Shown here piece by piece: positions 11,441 to 22,170 of a stretch of DNA of 64,000 nucleotides. Numbering within the stretch: the first letter of the stretch is position 1; the number at the start of each line of letters is the position of its first letter. The translations under genes and the position numbers were made by a program. Source of the stretch: Candidula unifasciata (lineage: Eukaryota > Mollusca > Gastropoda > Stylommatophora > Geomitridae); the NCBI GenBank assembly GCA_905116865.2, contig CAJHNH020002834.1, positions 1-64,000 on the forward strand, given 5' to 3'. The notes beneath the pieces are model-generated. The model saw nothing but the letters and a program-made list of their open reading frames with translations. It was not told where the DNA came from and searched no databases.

Positions 11441-12051
11441 ATCAACAAAAACAAGAGAGAGTGTCTGGGGGGGGGGGGGGGGGGGGGGGTTATGTGTATG
11501 ACTAACTCTCAACTGCTTGAATGACTCATATACGAAGCACTGGCCAGACCCCAGTGGGCTTTTTGTCAATAAAGGCTGCTAGCGAGATGATTGTTTCTGT
11601 GTCAGTTTTTCCACCTTTGGTAAGCTTCTTGGTACCCGTTCAGTGGATTAATTACATTCTGATCATCCTCACTGGACATTGAACCTTTCAATTTATAAGT
11701 GCTCGAATCCCGACCTCCCCACACCTACCCCTCAGCAGGTCTCCACTTCTGTGTTGGTTTCCCATTATTTGGCACTCAATGTCCTTTCCATCTTGGACAT
11801 CCAGTCCTCTTGTATTTTTTTAAAGTTTTCCTTTATTTTTTTTTGGCGCTGTCTGTTTTTGTACATGGACATACAAATTACACTAGTGATGAAGTTTTCT
11901 GAATGGGCTGTATCAAGCGCTGGCTTCTTTCTTTTATTTTCTTATTCTACCTCTTGATTCTGCTTCACTTCCTCCTTACTGTGTTGGGGGAGGGGGGGGG
12001 GGGGATATATAAGATTCTGCGGTTCTTTATTATTATCGTACCCCAGATGAC

Positions 12052-12270
12052 GTCACAGGACAGTCAAACATTTTGAAGGGAGGTAAGACTGGGTTTCCCG
12101 GCTTTCTGGTGTTTTAACGACCCCATAACATCTAGAACTGGCCCTAACCCCAACCCACCTACGTTCCACGAGAGAGTGCAGCTTGGGTCCCACGACTGCA
12201 TGCAGCCTAGGTCCCACGACTTCATGCAGCCTATCTACCACCTCCCTGAAATATTAGACTGTCCTGTGAC
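12052..12270. mobile_element. MITE-like element with 30-bp terminal inverted repeats
   Basis: The left end GTCACAGGACAGTC at 12052 and the right end (reverse complement GTCACAGGACAGTC at 12270) match exactly over 14 bp. Similarity continues inward to 'GGGAGGT' on both sides, about 30 bp each. The total is about 220 bp without a transposase. The target duplication is unclear. A (G)n tract at 11986-12004 lies just upstream. Confidence 0.7.
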
Positions 12271-12289
12271 CTGTGGATTTCCCCTGTTT

Positions 12290-13280
12290 GGGGTAGGATA
12301 TTAATAAAGCACCGATTCTGCTTGTGGCACTCCCTCAGACATCTCATTGCCATAATTACTCATGTACACCTTGATCCAGTGAAATATTTTGATCCAGTTT
12401 CTCCAGAGACTGTATTTGATAGTTTTGTTTTGTGAAAAAGAACCTATTTCTCTGTATACCGTCAGTGTCGCTGTCTAATTGGATAAAATGGCCATAACTA
12501 CTTTTCAGAAGCTAATTTTCTTTAATGTTAACCACATTTTTTGGTTTCAGGTTTCATCCTCAAAAGGGCGGTTAGGACATTATGTTGTCGTTTACAGCTA
12601 GGCTGAAATATCTGCGCCCTTCAGCCCAGCACATGTGGTGTTAGCAGACCCCCAATTAGTCACTTTTTAACCACATGGTTGTTAGGGGGGCAGTGGGTGT
12701 GTTCTTCACACACCCCCCCCCCCCCCCACCCCCCAAATTTGGCCCTGGAGCTAATTCAGGGATGTCTACATACTATATTCGGTGTCAAGCATTTGAGCAT
12801 GTATTTGTTGGTTTCCTCTACACCTTCCTGTTCTTCAGCATTTAGAGCCCTTGAGGTTTGTTGCTGCAGGTATCACCCGCCTCCATTCATTTGTCTCATT
12901 GGCCATCTCTTTTCAGTTGGTGACACCAAGTGTTTGCAGGTCTGTCTAGACTACACCTTTTGTGGCTTAATTAATAATCACTTGATCTAAAATTGCTATT
13001 TGAACTATTCTAAAAAAGACTTGGGATAGCACTGCAAAAATTAAAGAGCACAAAAGACCTATGACACACTACCTGCAAATGAGTTGGGTAAAAATTGTGA
13101 GATCCTGTATCTTCTTCGTGACAACTTATGGATGTTAGTGAGGGACTCATATTCTGTTGTCGAAGAAAAAGAAAATCAGAGCTTTCAAACTGAAATTTTA
13201 TAGACTTCTTCTGCGTTCGACATCAGTCATGCTAAACATTGAGTCTTTGCTGGGAGAGGTAAAAGCAGTACTGTAGTATG
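12290..13280. other. Intergenic, no gene seen
   Basis: This holds a poly(C) tract at about 12713-12730 and a possible R2 fragment around 12680-12740. The rest has no supported coding sequence, tandem repeat or recognisable element. Confidence 0.5.
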
Positions 13281-13739
13281 TGCCCAGGGGTCTGTCTTTC
13301 TGTTCCACAATCACAGGCAGCAGATTCTTTTATGCCTATCCTGTACAGTTGTGCTCAAAGACCAGTGTCCAGTCCGAGGTCTAAAAATTGTTGTTTGTTC
13401 TTTCCTGTTGAGTTTGTTTATGCTGTCACTCTCTGGTCTGTAATCTCCATTCTGCCTTCTCCACTCCCGCTTGAAAGACTGCTTTAGCGCTGTTTTGGTT
13501 TCCTTGTAGCTGTGTTGTGGAAGATTACTCCCAGCTTTTGCCAACTCATCTGCTTTCTTATTTCCTTAAATACCACAGTGGGCTGGTATCCACTGCAAGA
13601 CCAGTTCTGCTTCCTTGGAGAATAAGCCAATGTTGGTCTTTAGATCTGCAATTAGTTTGTCTTGTTCTTTGCTTGATAGTGCTTGGAGAACAGACAATGA
13701 GTCACTAAGTTTAACAATTTATAGACAATTCTTAGAATA
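13280..13739 (-). mobile_element. Jockey-like LINE, RNase H C-terminus
   Basis: Minus-strand reading gives 'LSDSLSVLQAL', then 'LVLQWIPAHCGI' (one stop follows), 'GNKKADELAKAG' and 'SYKETKTALKQSFKREW'. It closes with 'NKLNRKEQTTIFRPRTGH'. This is the conserved end of RNase H and the following region of jockey-type elements. The H-x-G and D-E-L-A core is visible, but the frame is interrupted, so the copy is inactive. Confidence 0.75.
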
Positions 13740-13747
13740 CCGTAGAC

Positions 13748-13898
13748 CAGTGATTCCAAAACTGCGCAGCAGCGCCCCGGAAAGCCGCGACCTCTTCAGT
13801 TGTTTTTTTTTTTAATCTCTTACATACAAATAGTCATACTTTTACCTAGGTTAGGGCGCCGTGGGAACATTAACTGAAAAAATGCGCCGCGACCACTG
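13748..13898. mobile_element. hAT-type MITE with 8-bp target duplication
   Basis: A 151-bp element starts CAGTGATTCC and ends GCGACCACTG. It is flanked on both sides by the identical octamer CCGTAGAC (13740-13747 and 13899-13906). An 8-bp target duplication with CAG..CTG ends is characteristic of the hAT superfamily. It has no coding capacity. Removing it rejoins the flanking sequence. Confidence 0.85.
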
Positions 13899-13906
13899 CC
13901 GTAGAC

Positions 13907-14095
13907 CAAGAAGAACAATTTAACGGTGGTCTGAGAAATATGGTAATGGAGGGTGTTGTTTCTGGAAAACGAGGCGTGGGCCCAACTCCGAGAAGATGGA
14001 TACAAGACATTGAAAAAGTATTGGCTGTAAAAGCACATGGAGCTGGAGTATTGACTAGAGAGAGGCTTTCAGAGGTACTGGATGTTCTATAAAGA
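13907..14095 (+). mobile_element. RTE-like LINE C-terminal fragment
   Basis: Positions 13935-14090 encode 'MVMEGVVSGKRGVGPTPRRW', then 'IQDIEKVL' and 'HGAGVLTRERLSEVL'. This parallels the RTE C-terminus at 890-1060 but is a distinct subfamily. It directly follows the hAT MITE. Confidence 0.65.
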
Positions 14096-14379
14096 ACCTA
14101 CTAATAGGTTATGTCTTATTGTTAAGTTCCCACCCCTTTTAAATTCATTTAGGATGTGGTGAATTTATGTTGTGACAAACAATTTATTTATCCACAGCAA
14201 TTTTTCTTGTTTGAAGTCTTATCTGGATAAGAGGGATTTCTTGGGGGTCCCCAGTGAGTCCTTATTGGGTCTCCACTGTACTATTATTTTGACTCTCTCA
14301 GATCAAAGCATTGATTAGTTCATGTAACAATTTCCCATGACAGAACGAATACAGCTGGCTGGGACTCGAGTGTATATCT

Positions 14380-14520
14380 TGTAGAACAAGGCTGTTAAAC
14401 TAAATTTACTCAGGCGCCAACATTTGTTAGATAGGGGTCATCAGAGGCCCGAGCCACAGCACAGAAATATCATTAACTTAATACAACCAGTAATGATCCG
14501 CGGGACACTTGCTAGACTGT
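14380..14520 (-). mobile_element. hAT-like repeat fragment
   Basis: Positions 14450-14515 match the reverse complement of 5480-5580 ('cacagcacagaaatatcatt' side and 'accagtaatgatc'). It is a second, partial copy of the element at 5465-5640. Confidence 0.45.
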
Positions 14521-14699
14521 TAGTTGATTACCTCTGTTGTCCATTGTCATTATTTTGCTTTTCAATCAATATAATTCTAAGCATTTTGCTTCATTTAGAT
14601 TTTAAAACCTTGATTGTTGTTTTTAGTGTTATTGGAAATGGGTCACATCTTTTAGCTGCCTTATTCTTATTCTGTTACCTTTTCTTTGAAGTAAAGAAG

Positions 14700-14800
14700 G
14701 CAGGCCAGGGGAGATTATGCTACATAGACAATACAATGGTCTCTACAATACTGCCCAGACTTTGTGCTATGGATGGGGGAAACTTCATCCATGGCTGTAT
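14700..14800 (+). repeat. R4 repeat fragment
   Basis: This resembles 19655-19725 (+) and 25490-25575 (-). The shared pattern is 'attggcaacacaaggtct', 'actgcacagg' and 'ttcatccatgg'. See the R4 entries below. Confidence 0.5.
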
Positions 14801-14810
14801 TCTCCCTTAT

Positions 14811-15097
14811 GCACCATACAACACTATCATCTGGATGCACCATACAACACTATCATCTGGATGCACAATATAACACTATCATCTGGATACACAATACAAC
14901 ACTTTTATCTGGATTCACAATACAACATTATTGTCTGGATGCACAATACAACACTATTATGTGGATGTACAATACAAATCTATTATCTGGATGCACAATA
15001 CAATACTATCATCTGGATGCACAATACAACACTACCATCTGGATGCACAATGCAACACTATTATCTGGATGCACAATACAACACTATCATCTGGATG
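14811..15097 (+). repeat. 26-bp minisatellite, 11 copies
   Basis: The unit is approximately 'acaatacaacactat' followed by 'catctggatgc'. Eleven copies with a few substitutions give 287 bp. Because 26 is not a multiple of 3, the frame rotates, yet no stop appears in two frames; the long apparent ORFs here are by-products. Echoes of 'ccctatcatctggatgg' recur at 15900-15950. Confidence 0.95.
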
Positions 15098-15640
15098 ATG
15101 AGGCTCTCGTTCCCAAGCCTAAACGTCACAACAGACCCATTCTTATATTTACCTACCACCCTCATAACATCCCTGCTAAAATTATTCTCCTCAAGCATCT
15201 CTCAATTCTTAGGGCTGACCCTACAACTAGCAAGATGTTCTCGGAACTCCCTCAAGAGGCCTACAGACATGACCGTAACCCCAAGGATATTCTAGTTAAG
15301 AGTTGGTTACGTCCTGTCTCCGAGCCTCACTTCGGGACGGTCTCTTGCCACAGACCTGTATGTAGGACCTGTCCATATGTGGTTCATGGGACAAGTCTGG
15401 AATTCCCGAATGCTACCTTCTACATGTGTGAAGCATTCTATTACACGAGCCGTAAAGTAATTTACGCCATAAAACTACAAGAGATATGACATTAAAACAT
15501 TGGTGAAACGGGTTTACGACTGGCTGACAGGTTCAGACATCTTTTGGACGTGCAGAACGGCGCCTTGAAATCAGCACCATTGCATTTAAATTCCCAGGAC
15601 CACCAAGACGTCCATGACAAGGAGCGTGATAGTCATTAAA
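15098..15640 (+). mobile_element. Penelope-like retroelement fragment with GIY-YIG region
   Basis: Positions 15110-15486 encode a block beginning 'PKPKRHNRPILIFTYHP', with 'AYRHDRNPKDILVKSWL' and then 'CRTCPYV' before 'KVIYAIKLQ'. This is the conserved linker of Penelope-like elements leading into GIY-YIG. After a frameshift, 15510-15640 continues 'GETGLRLADRFRHLLD', the next GIY-YIG motif, and ends at TAA. Penelope elements pair a reverse transcriptase with this endonuclease. No RT is present here, so the copy is 5'-truncated. Confidence 0.8.
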
Positions 15641-16800
15641 TCTAGCCACTGCAGCAACAGTTTTCGCAAGTCTCTTGAAAATTGCGTTATGTACACTTTT
15701 GCGCCCAGTGGATTAAACTGCCAACACAGCTTCATATAAATCTTACAGGGCTAAACTGCCTACAGTTTCATCTTATCCTCGAGTAATAAGAAATTAAGTG
15801 ATATTGTCTGATTTATGTATGGGCCTAAGAAGGCGCCATAGCCGCAAGGTTCACGTTTTGTTATGTTGTGAAGCTCGCTGATATAGTTTATATCTTTCCC
15901 TATCATCTGGATGGGGTTTTATATCTCTCCCTATCATCTGGATGGGTTTTTATAAACCTATGCTTGAGCTATTTATTCTACAATTGACTTTGAAACATTC
16001 AATCTGCTGTTATCATGGTATTGAACTGCATAAACGTTATTGACATGCTAGTATTGTGCCATTCTGATTTTGCATTCTGGAGGGTGTTTTCTTTTAATTA
16101 CCAAACTGGTGATAAAGAGAAACCAGTAATGCCAGTTATCATCTTTAGTGATGGAAAGAATGTAAAGTTTGTATCTCGGTAGGCTGGTTCGGGTATCTAG
16201 TAGACAAGAAAGTCTTATCCCTTAAGTCCATCGTGTCCTAATTGTCTGCTGGTGTCCCTCTGCCGGTTGCATAGTCTAACATGTGTCCGATAAACCAACC
16301 GTAAGCTTGCCACTTGATCGTCAAGGTTTGCTGACTGATCTAATAGGCTACCGCAGCGACTATGTAAATAAACTTCGAATCTCACAGTAAGGTTTGCATA
16401 GTCACAATTTTCGTCTTGTCCCTGTCCGAGAACATCCGGTAATACTTGCAGCAGATCAAGCCTGAGCTTCATAAACTGAGGTGTACCCACCCTCTGAAAT
16501 TGTCTAGGAACTCGTGGGCCGAAACAAGTCTGGGCAAGGGATAACTTCTACTGATGATTGGTAGACTCCTGCTGTACATGCTCCCCTGTGGCGTTTCTTC
16601 TTATTGTAGACATAACAATAGTTGCATGATTTTTTTCAGGGCATTGAGCAGTCTTCCCCCTCAACTCAATCTGATCATCCTAAACTTCGTTACCTCATGC
16701 ACCACCCCCACCTTCTCCACTATGATCCCGTCTATGCGTTTTTCGTCTGCCTTTATTCTATTGTAAAAATAATACTGACGTTGAGTCTTAAGTTTACATG
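15640..16800. other. No gene supported
   Basis: A 91-codon open frame on the minus strand (16215-16490) has no recognisable motif and no supporting splice or neighbour evidence. The rest is unique-looking AT-rich sequence. Confidence 0.4.
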
Positions 16801-16920
16801 AATAAATCCCCTTCCTTTATCAGCTAAAAACTCCAGAAAGTTCTGGTTATTCAGCCACTTATGAACTTAAGTCTTCTTCCAGAGCGTGAGTTTCGCTGCA
16901 TACTTATGGCTTATTTGCAA
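16800..16920 (-). mobile_element. R1 fragment leading into a minisatellite
   Basis: Reading on the minus strand, this is the R1 3' part ('agttctggtt', 'ttatgaacttaagtc', 'ttatttgcaagca'). It runs without a break into the 51-bp array. Confidence 0.5.
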
Positions 16921-17384
16921 GCACACTGTTGGCACCTCATCTCTCCGGTAGATGCACTCCAACATTTGCAAGCACACTGTTGACACCTCATCTCTCTGGT
17001 AGATGCACTCCAACATTTGCAAGCACACTGTTGGCACCTCATCTCTCCGGTAGATGCACTCCAACATTTGCAAGCACACTGTTGGCACCTAATCTCTCTG
17101 GTAGATGCACTCCAACATTTGCAAGCACACTGTTGGCACCTCATCTCTCCGGTAGATGCACTCCAACATTTGCAAGCACACTGTTGGCACCTCATTTCTC
17201 CGGTAGATGCACTCCAACATTTGCAAGCACACTGTTGGCACCTCATCTCTCCGGTAGATGCACTCCAACATTTGCAAGCACACTGTTGGCACCTCATCTC
17301 TCCAGTAGATGCACTCCAACATTTGCAAGCACACTGTTGGCACCTCATCTCTCCGGCAGATGCACTCCAACATTTGCAAGCACG
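16917..17384 (+). repeat. 51-bp minisatellite, 9 copies, derived from R1
   Basis: The unit contains 'gcaagcacactgttggcacc', 'tcatctctccggtagatg' and 'cactccaacattt'. It equals a reverse-complement segment of R1 ('ttggagtgcatctgcc' through 'gtctgcatacaa'). The length of 51 is divisible by 3, so several frames on both strands stay open (for example a 17-residue repeat containing SGRCTPTFAST). This is not evidence for a protein. Confidence 0.95.
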
Positions 17385-17389
17385 CATGT

Positions 17390-18000
17390 AAGCGTCTCAT
17401 ATTTTGACAACATCCACAGTTGTAACTTTGTTCTACTTAATGAACAGACAAGGAGTCTTCAAAGTAAATGACACTTCGTTTAATTATAGAAACAACAGTA
17501 AAAGATCTAGTTTCTTTCATTACAGAAACAACTCAAATGTAAAGATACCGTTCCTACAATTACAGACATGTTTTTTTTTTTTACAGAAACATGTAAAAGA
17601 TATGGTTCGTTTTATTTCTGAAATAAAAGAAAAGATATATGGTAGTTTCTTAAATAGAAAGTACTTGAAAGTAAAAGACAAAAGTTCTTTTAATGACTTA
17701 AACAAAAGTCAGAGAGTGGGGTTGCTTTAACTGCAGAAATACAAAAAAAAAAAAATTATAAAAGAATACAGAAACAAAACTTGGTGTAAATACACAAAAA
17801 CAAATGAGTATAACTAGAATCCAAGTGCTGACCAACCATTTTGGTGCAACACAATTCACAACCAAGGCTGAGGGGAAAGAGGGAGAAGAATCACATACAA
17901 AGATCGCATCAGCACCCCATATGCCCTACAAAAGATACTGTCAATGCAGTTTTGTTTACACAAAAATTTACTCAGCAACTAAAAAAAAATTTAATATCTA
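17390..18000. repeat. AT-rich degenerate repeat with 'ttacagaaac' motifs
   Basis: Loosely periodic blocks 'ttacagaaacaa' and 'taaaagat' recur between 17480 and 17780. No coding gene is supported. Confidence 0.4.
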
Positions 18001-18009
18001 CTATGTGAA

Positions 18010-18340
18010 AACAATTTCCCAGTGGGGGCCCACAAGGCCCAATTTTTGTGGAGGAAAAGTATCTGCTGCTCCTTAAAAAGCATGTTGTAAAGATTAGGTG
18101 ATAATTGAATGCTCTGGGCCAACAGGTGTAGATGCCACGGCCTAGCTGTATGCCACAAAAGAATGTGCCAACAGCCCTTTTAAGGACGAATGCAGAATAA
18201 GAATCTGTCAAGTGGTCGTCACAATAAAGGCTGGCTCCAATGAATCTCAATACACACACTTGTTCTGGGTGTACTCTCTTTAAGAGTGCCATCCGTCCAT
18301 CTCTTAATGTTATCCTCCCACTTGTATCACTGTCTGTCTC
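18010..18340 (+). mobile_element. R2 interspersed repeat
   Basis: R2 shares its head with R1 ('aagcatgttgtaaag') but then has 'tgggccaacaggtgtagatg' and 'ccacggcctagctgtatgcc', and ends 'agtgccatccgtccat'. Copies are also at 31740-31895, 42720-42850 and 63868-63985, with partial ones at 7520 and 56190. Non-coding. Confidence 0.65.
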
Positions 18341-19129
18341 TTGCCTACAACTCTTCCCTCCAATATGACAATTTTATATATGTTTTTCTTGGATACAGAG
18401 AAAATTTTTCACTTAATATGATCAAACTGTAAGCACAACACATCACAAATTTGAACTGCTGAATGCTATGTCTAGTCAGACCTTCCTTCGTACCAGGAAC
18501 AAACAGGTAGCCACTGCACTATCACTGCTTCCAAGAGGTGAACAAAAAGAATATATAGATTTGAGTGGAAATCACAACCCGGCCATTGGAAGGATCACAC
18601 ACATAAACAACTGCTTAGAATTGAGCAAGTGACAATCTTCAGACTCCACAAGTCTATCACAAGTGGACAGGATCAGGCAAGAGGGGGACCACCACTTACT
18701 TGACTAGCATTAGCAGGTCATCAGTCTACCCTTGAGAACAGGACACAACAAACTTAACAAGCATATCCTCATTTCTCTTTATGCCTAGTGGCACATGAGG
18801 CTTCAGAGAGGACTTCCCTGTCCTGTGCAATCTTCAGTGCAGTTTTTCCATGTCAGAGATAACAAGCATATGCACAGGCTTCATCTGAGTAGTTCACTCT
18901 GTGTGCAAACTGCCCAAGTGTTCTGCAAGAACGTCCCTTGTAGAGCCCATTAAGAAGGGAGTATTGGCCCAATGAGTCAACACTGCACCCAAAGTTGTAG
19001 GGAACTAAAGGGGAACTCCTAAACAAAAAAACCAAGACAATATTATCATAAGAACTTCTCTGTCGGTGATTATAAAAAGCAGATGAAGACTCCACACAGG
19101 ACATCATCCTTTTACACGGCTTAGTCCTC

Positions 19130-19345
19130 ACAGACCTTCTTTCCTCCGCAATCCTTTCAATATCTCAGACAGAATCCACTCCAGGACCCTTTGGCCTCCC
19201 CCATCAATGTTTGTTTCAGGGTTTCTCTTGTACGCCCTCGTTTCCCCAATCCATTTGTTACCCATTTCAGTGTCTGTTTAGTGATTCTTTGTCCACTGTT
19301 CATGATGTGCCTAATATACTGCCATCATCCTTTCCTTATCTCTGA
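19130..19345 (-). repeat. R3 interspersed repeat, inverted copy
   Basis: Reverse complement of the R3 consensus ('aatccactccaggaccctt' corresponds to 'aaggtgctggattggatt'). The stretch 18340-19130 has no supported gene. Confidence 0.5.
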
Positions 19346-19489
19346 TGAAACAAACATTCAGTTGTTCACACTGGATAGATCACTTGTCTACTAAACTGAC
19401 AGACAGGAGGTACTGATGAATGCAGCAGCCCCACATCTGGTAAACTGAGGGCTCCTTCTCTACTTTATTCCTTCAATGGCACACTGGCC

Positions 19490-19735
19490 GTGAACGAGTT
19501 CAAGCCAAGTCATCCTATCCTCTGCTACTGTATGCAGTTCAGCCCCATGTCCTTCCCATCTCTTTTCCCCTCTCTCACTAACTTATTATCTCCACTTCTG
19601 ATCCAGCCTGCTTTGTTTGAAACACATTGATGCTATCCTTCCTTTGGAGGAAGCTAAGCAGGCAGAGGAAGGAATCATGCTGCATTGGCAACACAAGGTC
19701 TTTACCATACTGCACAGGCATATATAACTTTGACT
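19490..19735 (+). repeat. R4 interspersed repeat
   Basis: Positions 19615-19720 closely match 25500-25620 in inverted orientation: 'acacattgatgctatcc', 'ggaggaagc' and 'tgcattggcaacacaagg'. In the 25-kb copy the matching strand is open, but the function is unknown. Confidence 0.6.
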
Positions 19736-19859
19736 ATGTTAAACTTCTTATGCCTCATCGTGACTATGCTGAACTCCTTAGGGCCAGATTATTTACTGCT
19801 TTTAAGCTAAACACCATGGGGGTAGGAGGAGTTAAAGTAACAACTGCTTGCCACTGAAA

Positions 19860-20578
19860 GTTAAGAGCAAAAATACATCAAAAAAATTTGTTTAGTGGTT
19901 CATTTTGGACCATACCACTGTGCAAACTCTACAGAGATGTCCACAAACTCAGACTGTTTTTTTTTAAAATATATTCAGGTTGACACAAAAAAGGGTACAA
20001 AGAAGTATTTGCATATATAAGGGGCCAAGCCACTTTCATAAAGCAATTATTACAAACCACAGTATTTGTTTTAACTACACAGAAACATCAATTTGTACTC
20101 TAACAAAGTGTTTAACTATGCAAGGATATCACCACAAAACTAACACTTGTGTCCTCTCTAGGACATAATTATGTGAGGAAGGACTATTTCACTTCTTGGT
20201 GCACAACTCTAACTTGTGGATTTCACAAGTACTTTCGCTGAAGAACACCCACCTCAAATCGACTGATTTTAAAAATGAAAATCTCAGCCATACGTTTAAA
20301 ATTGATTTTATGTGTGCAGTGCATACACATTTTTTTGTCTTCGCAAGTGAGCTGATAAAAGTTCTGTAGGAAAAAAATCTGTTACAGATGAGCAATAACT
20401 TGTAAAAAGAGACCAAAAATATTTAAAATGAAATGAGAATAATAAAAAAAAAGAGGGGGGGGGGATATTTTCTCATCCTCAGTTGTGCCCAAAACCCTAT
20501 TAACAGTTCTGCAACATCTTATCAGCAACAAAGTATTAACAGAGCACCAAGCGGCTTTCCTTGCATGTAGAAACGTGG
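19860..20578 (-). other. Possible 3' UTR of the Pro/Tyr-rich gene
   Basis: AT-rich, repeat-poor sequence directly downstream of the stop on the minus strand. No close AATAAA was found on this strand. The nearest reverse-complement signal is at 19464-19469 and is uncertain. Confidence 0.3.
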
Positions 20579-21109
20579 CTAAAAAGGGGGACCATAGGCA
20601 GCCGCTCCTCCATGGTATGCAGCAGGCAGTTGATACGCTTGGGCATAGGCAGGCATGGTTCCAATCGTGTAGGACCTGGAAGCAGTCACAGGGATGCCAC
20701 CAGGCATCTGCGAATACGCTGCCATAACCGGACCCCCAGCCTGCCCCGGGGCAGGGTACGGGGACCCCGGTGCGGATCTCGGAGCCAGAGTGGTTTGGTA
20801 AGCTATCCCAGGGTACTGGCCAGCAGAGATGTAAGCCTGGCTGGAAGTGGGAATGCACTGCATGCCGGAGTACTGCATGGAGGCATAGGCCGGGGAAATG
20901 GTGGTGTAGCCCGTCGGGCCTCCATTGGACACCACTGCGTAGGCTTGAGGAGCTGCGGCGTAGCGGGCGGCCAAGGCCGGATGTCCAGGGGGGTATCCTG
21001 TTGGTGCCGGACCATAAGGGCTGGGGGCGGACATATAGATGTTGGGGTTGTCTGCACCAGGAGAATTCAGACTCTGGTTACCGTTGGGTGGGATACCTGC
21101 GTAGTACAT
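20579..21109 (-). CDS. Pro/Tyr/Ala/Gly-rich 176-residue protein
   Basis: A complete minus-strand ORF from ATG at 21109 to TAG at 20579-20581. The protein starts MYYAGIPPNG and ends AAAYGPPF. It is low in charge, rich in P, Y, A, G and S, and has repeated short motifs such as 'AYA', 'YPP' and 'PAY'. There are no membrane segments or zinc motifs. The start is supported by a splice acceptor ('ctatctttgcag') ending 16 bp upstream at 21126, which fits a spliced non-coding 5' exon near 26537-26600. Codon use is GC-richer than the surrounding repeats, as expected of a real exon. The composition recalls small PY-rich proteins such as FAM168 or DAZAP2, but I see no diagnostic motif and do not assign a family. 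Confidence 0.75.
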   Translation of the reverse strand: MYYAGIPPNGNQSLNSPGADNPNIYMSAPSPYGPAPTGYPPGHPALAARYAAAPQAYAVVSNGGPTGYTTISPAYASMQYSGMQCIPTSSQAYISAGQYPGIAYQTTLAPRSAPGSPYPAPGQAGGPVMAAYSQMPGGIPVTASRSYTIGTMPAYAQAYQLPAAYHGGAAAYGPPF

Positions 21110-21125
21110 CGTGGTCAGTTAACAG
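21110..21125 (-). other. 5' UTR part of the coding exon
   Basis: Sixteen bases lie between the minus-strand acceptor CAG (21128-21126) and the ATG. A polypyrimidine-rich tract precedes the acceptor. This supports a spliced 5' UTR. Confidence 0.6.
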
Positions 21126-21207
21126 CTGCAAAGATAGAAAAATACAAACTTTGATTAATGCTCTGTACCCCAGACAACATACTAACATTATATTATAAAT
21201 CATCTTG

Positions 21208-21630
21208 GATCCCCTACTGAATGGGATGAATTCTTTCTCTCCTGGGAAACCCCTACTGGATGGGATGAGCTCTTCCTCTACTGGGAAACCCCTACTGAAT
21301 GGGAGGATTTCTAAATCTCCTGGGGAACCAGTTGAATGGGAGGAATTCTTCCTCTCCTGGGGAACCCCCACTGAATGGGAGGAATTCTTCCTCTCCTGGG
21401 GAACCCCCACTGAATGGGAGGAATTCTTCCTCTCCTGGGGAACCCCCACTGAATGGGAGGAATTCTTCCTCTCCTGGGGAACCCCCACTGAATGGGAGGA
21501 ATTCTTCCTCTCCTGGGGAACCCCTACTGAAGGGGATGAATTCTTCCTCTCTTGATGAACCCTTACTGAATGGGATTAATTCTTTCTCTCCTGGGGAACC
21601 AATACTGAACTGAATGATTTCTTTCTCTTT
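21208..21630 (+). repeat. 39-bp minisatellite, about 11 copies, in intron
   Basis: The unit is 'ggaacccccactgaatggg' plus 'aggaattcttcctctcctgg'. The four central copies are identical and the outer copies diverge. Each standard unit carries a GAATTC. The length is divisible by 3, so both strands are open throughout. The array lies 80 bp upstream of the minus-strand acceptor at 21126. Confidence 0.95.
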
Positions 21631-21850
21631 TTCGCATTCACCATCTGTAAATTCTGGCAGACAGTCCTGGTTGTTCAAACACTTCTGGACTTAAGTTTTG
21701 CTGCAGCACTTAAGTGTTGAAAACTTCCACTTTTGGCTTATTTGTGTGCAGACCGTCAGTTTCTTACTTCACAGGCAGATGCACTCCAACTTTGAAGAAA
21801 ATGGCATGCCACCTATGTGGCCAAGGCTCTCCGACTGAAAACCTCTTTCT
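21615..21850 (-). mobile_element. R1 interspersed repeat, inverted copy
   Basis: Reverse complement of R1: 'ttcgcattcaccatctgtaa', 'cttctggac', 'ttatttgtgtgcagac' and 'aggcagatgcactccaac'. It follows directly on the 39-bp array. Confidence 0.7.
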
Positions 21851-21999
21851 AGGATGTTCGCAGACAGACAGGTGTAGGCAGGACTTGACCAGTTTGTGCC
21901 TTGATCCTCCTTCTGCATAATATCACATATCTGTATCCGGGGGGGTGGGGGTGTCTGGACAATTGATGACATCAAAGGTTATAAGACAAAGAAGATGGT

Positions 22000-22170
22000 G
22001 ATATATTAGGCCTATCCTGTGGATAGAGAATAGGGCAATGAAACAGGAAACACATGGGGGGAGGAAACAAGGATGCTCAAGAGAAACTATAAGACAAATG
22101 TTTAGGAGAGAGGTCAAAGGTGCTGGATTGGATTCCATCCATGATTACTGAAAAGACTGCACAGGAAAGA
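22000..22170 (+). repeat. R3 interspersed repeat
   Basis: It contains 'gaggtcaaaggtgctgga' and 'gattccatccatgatta', as at 9205-9255. Confidence 0.6.

Noticed and set aside
16215..16490. 91-codon minus-strand frame as a gene
   Set aside because: No recognisable motif, no splice or promoter support, and of a length expected by chance in this much sequence.
16917..17384. CRISPR-like regular repeat array
   Set aside because: The repeat is contiguous with no unique spacers, and the sequence is eukaryotic; it is a minisatellite derived from R1.
21078..21678. Several open frames on both strands over the 39-bp repeat
   Set aside because: Tandem repeat of 39 bp inside an intron; a by-product of the repeat.
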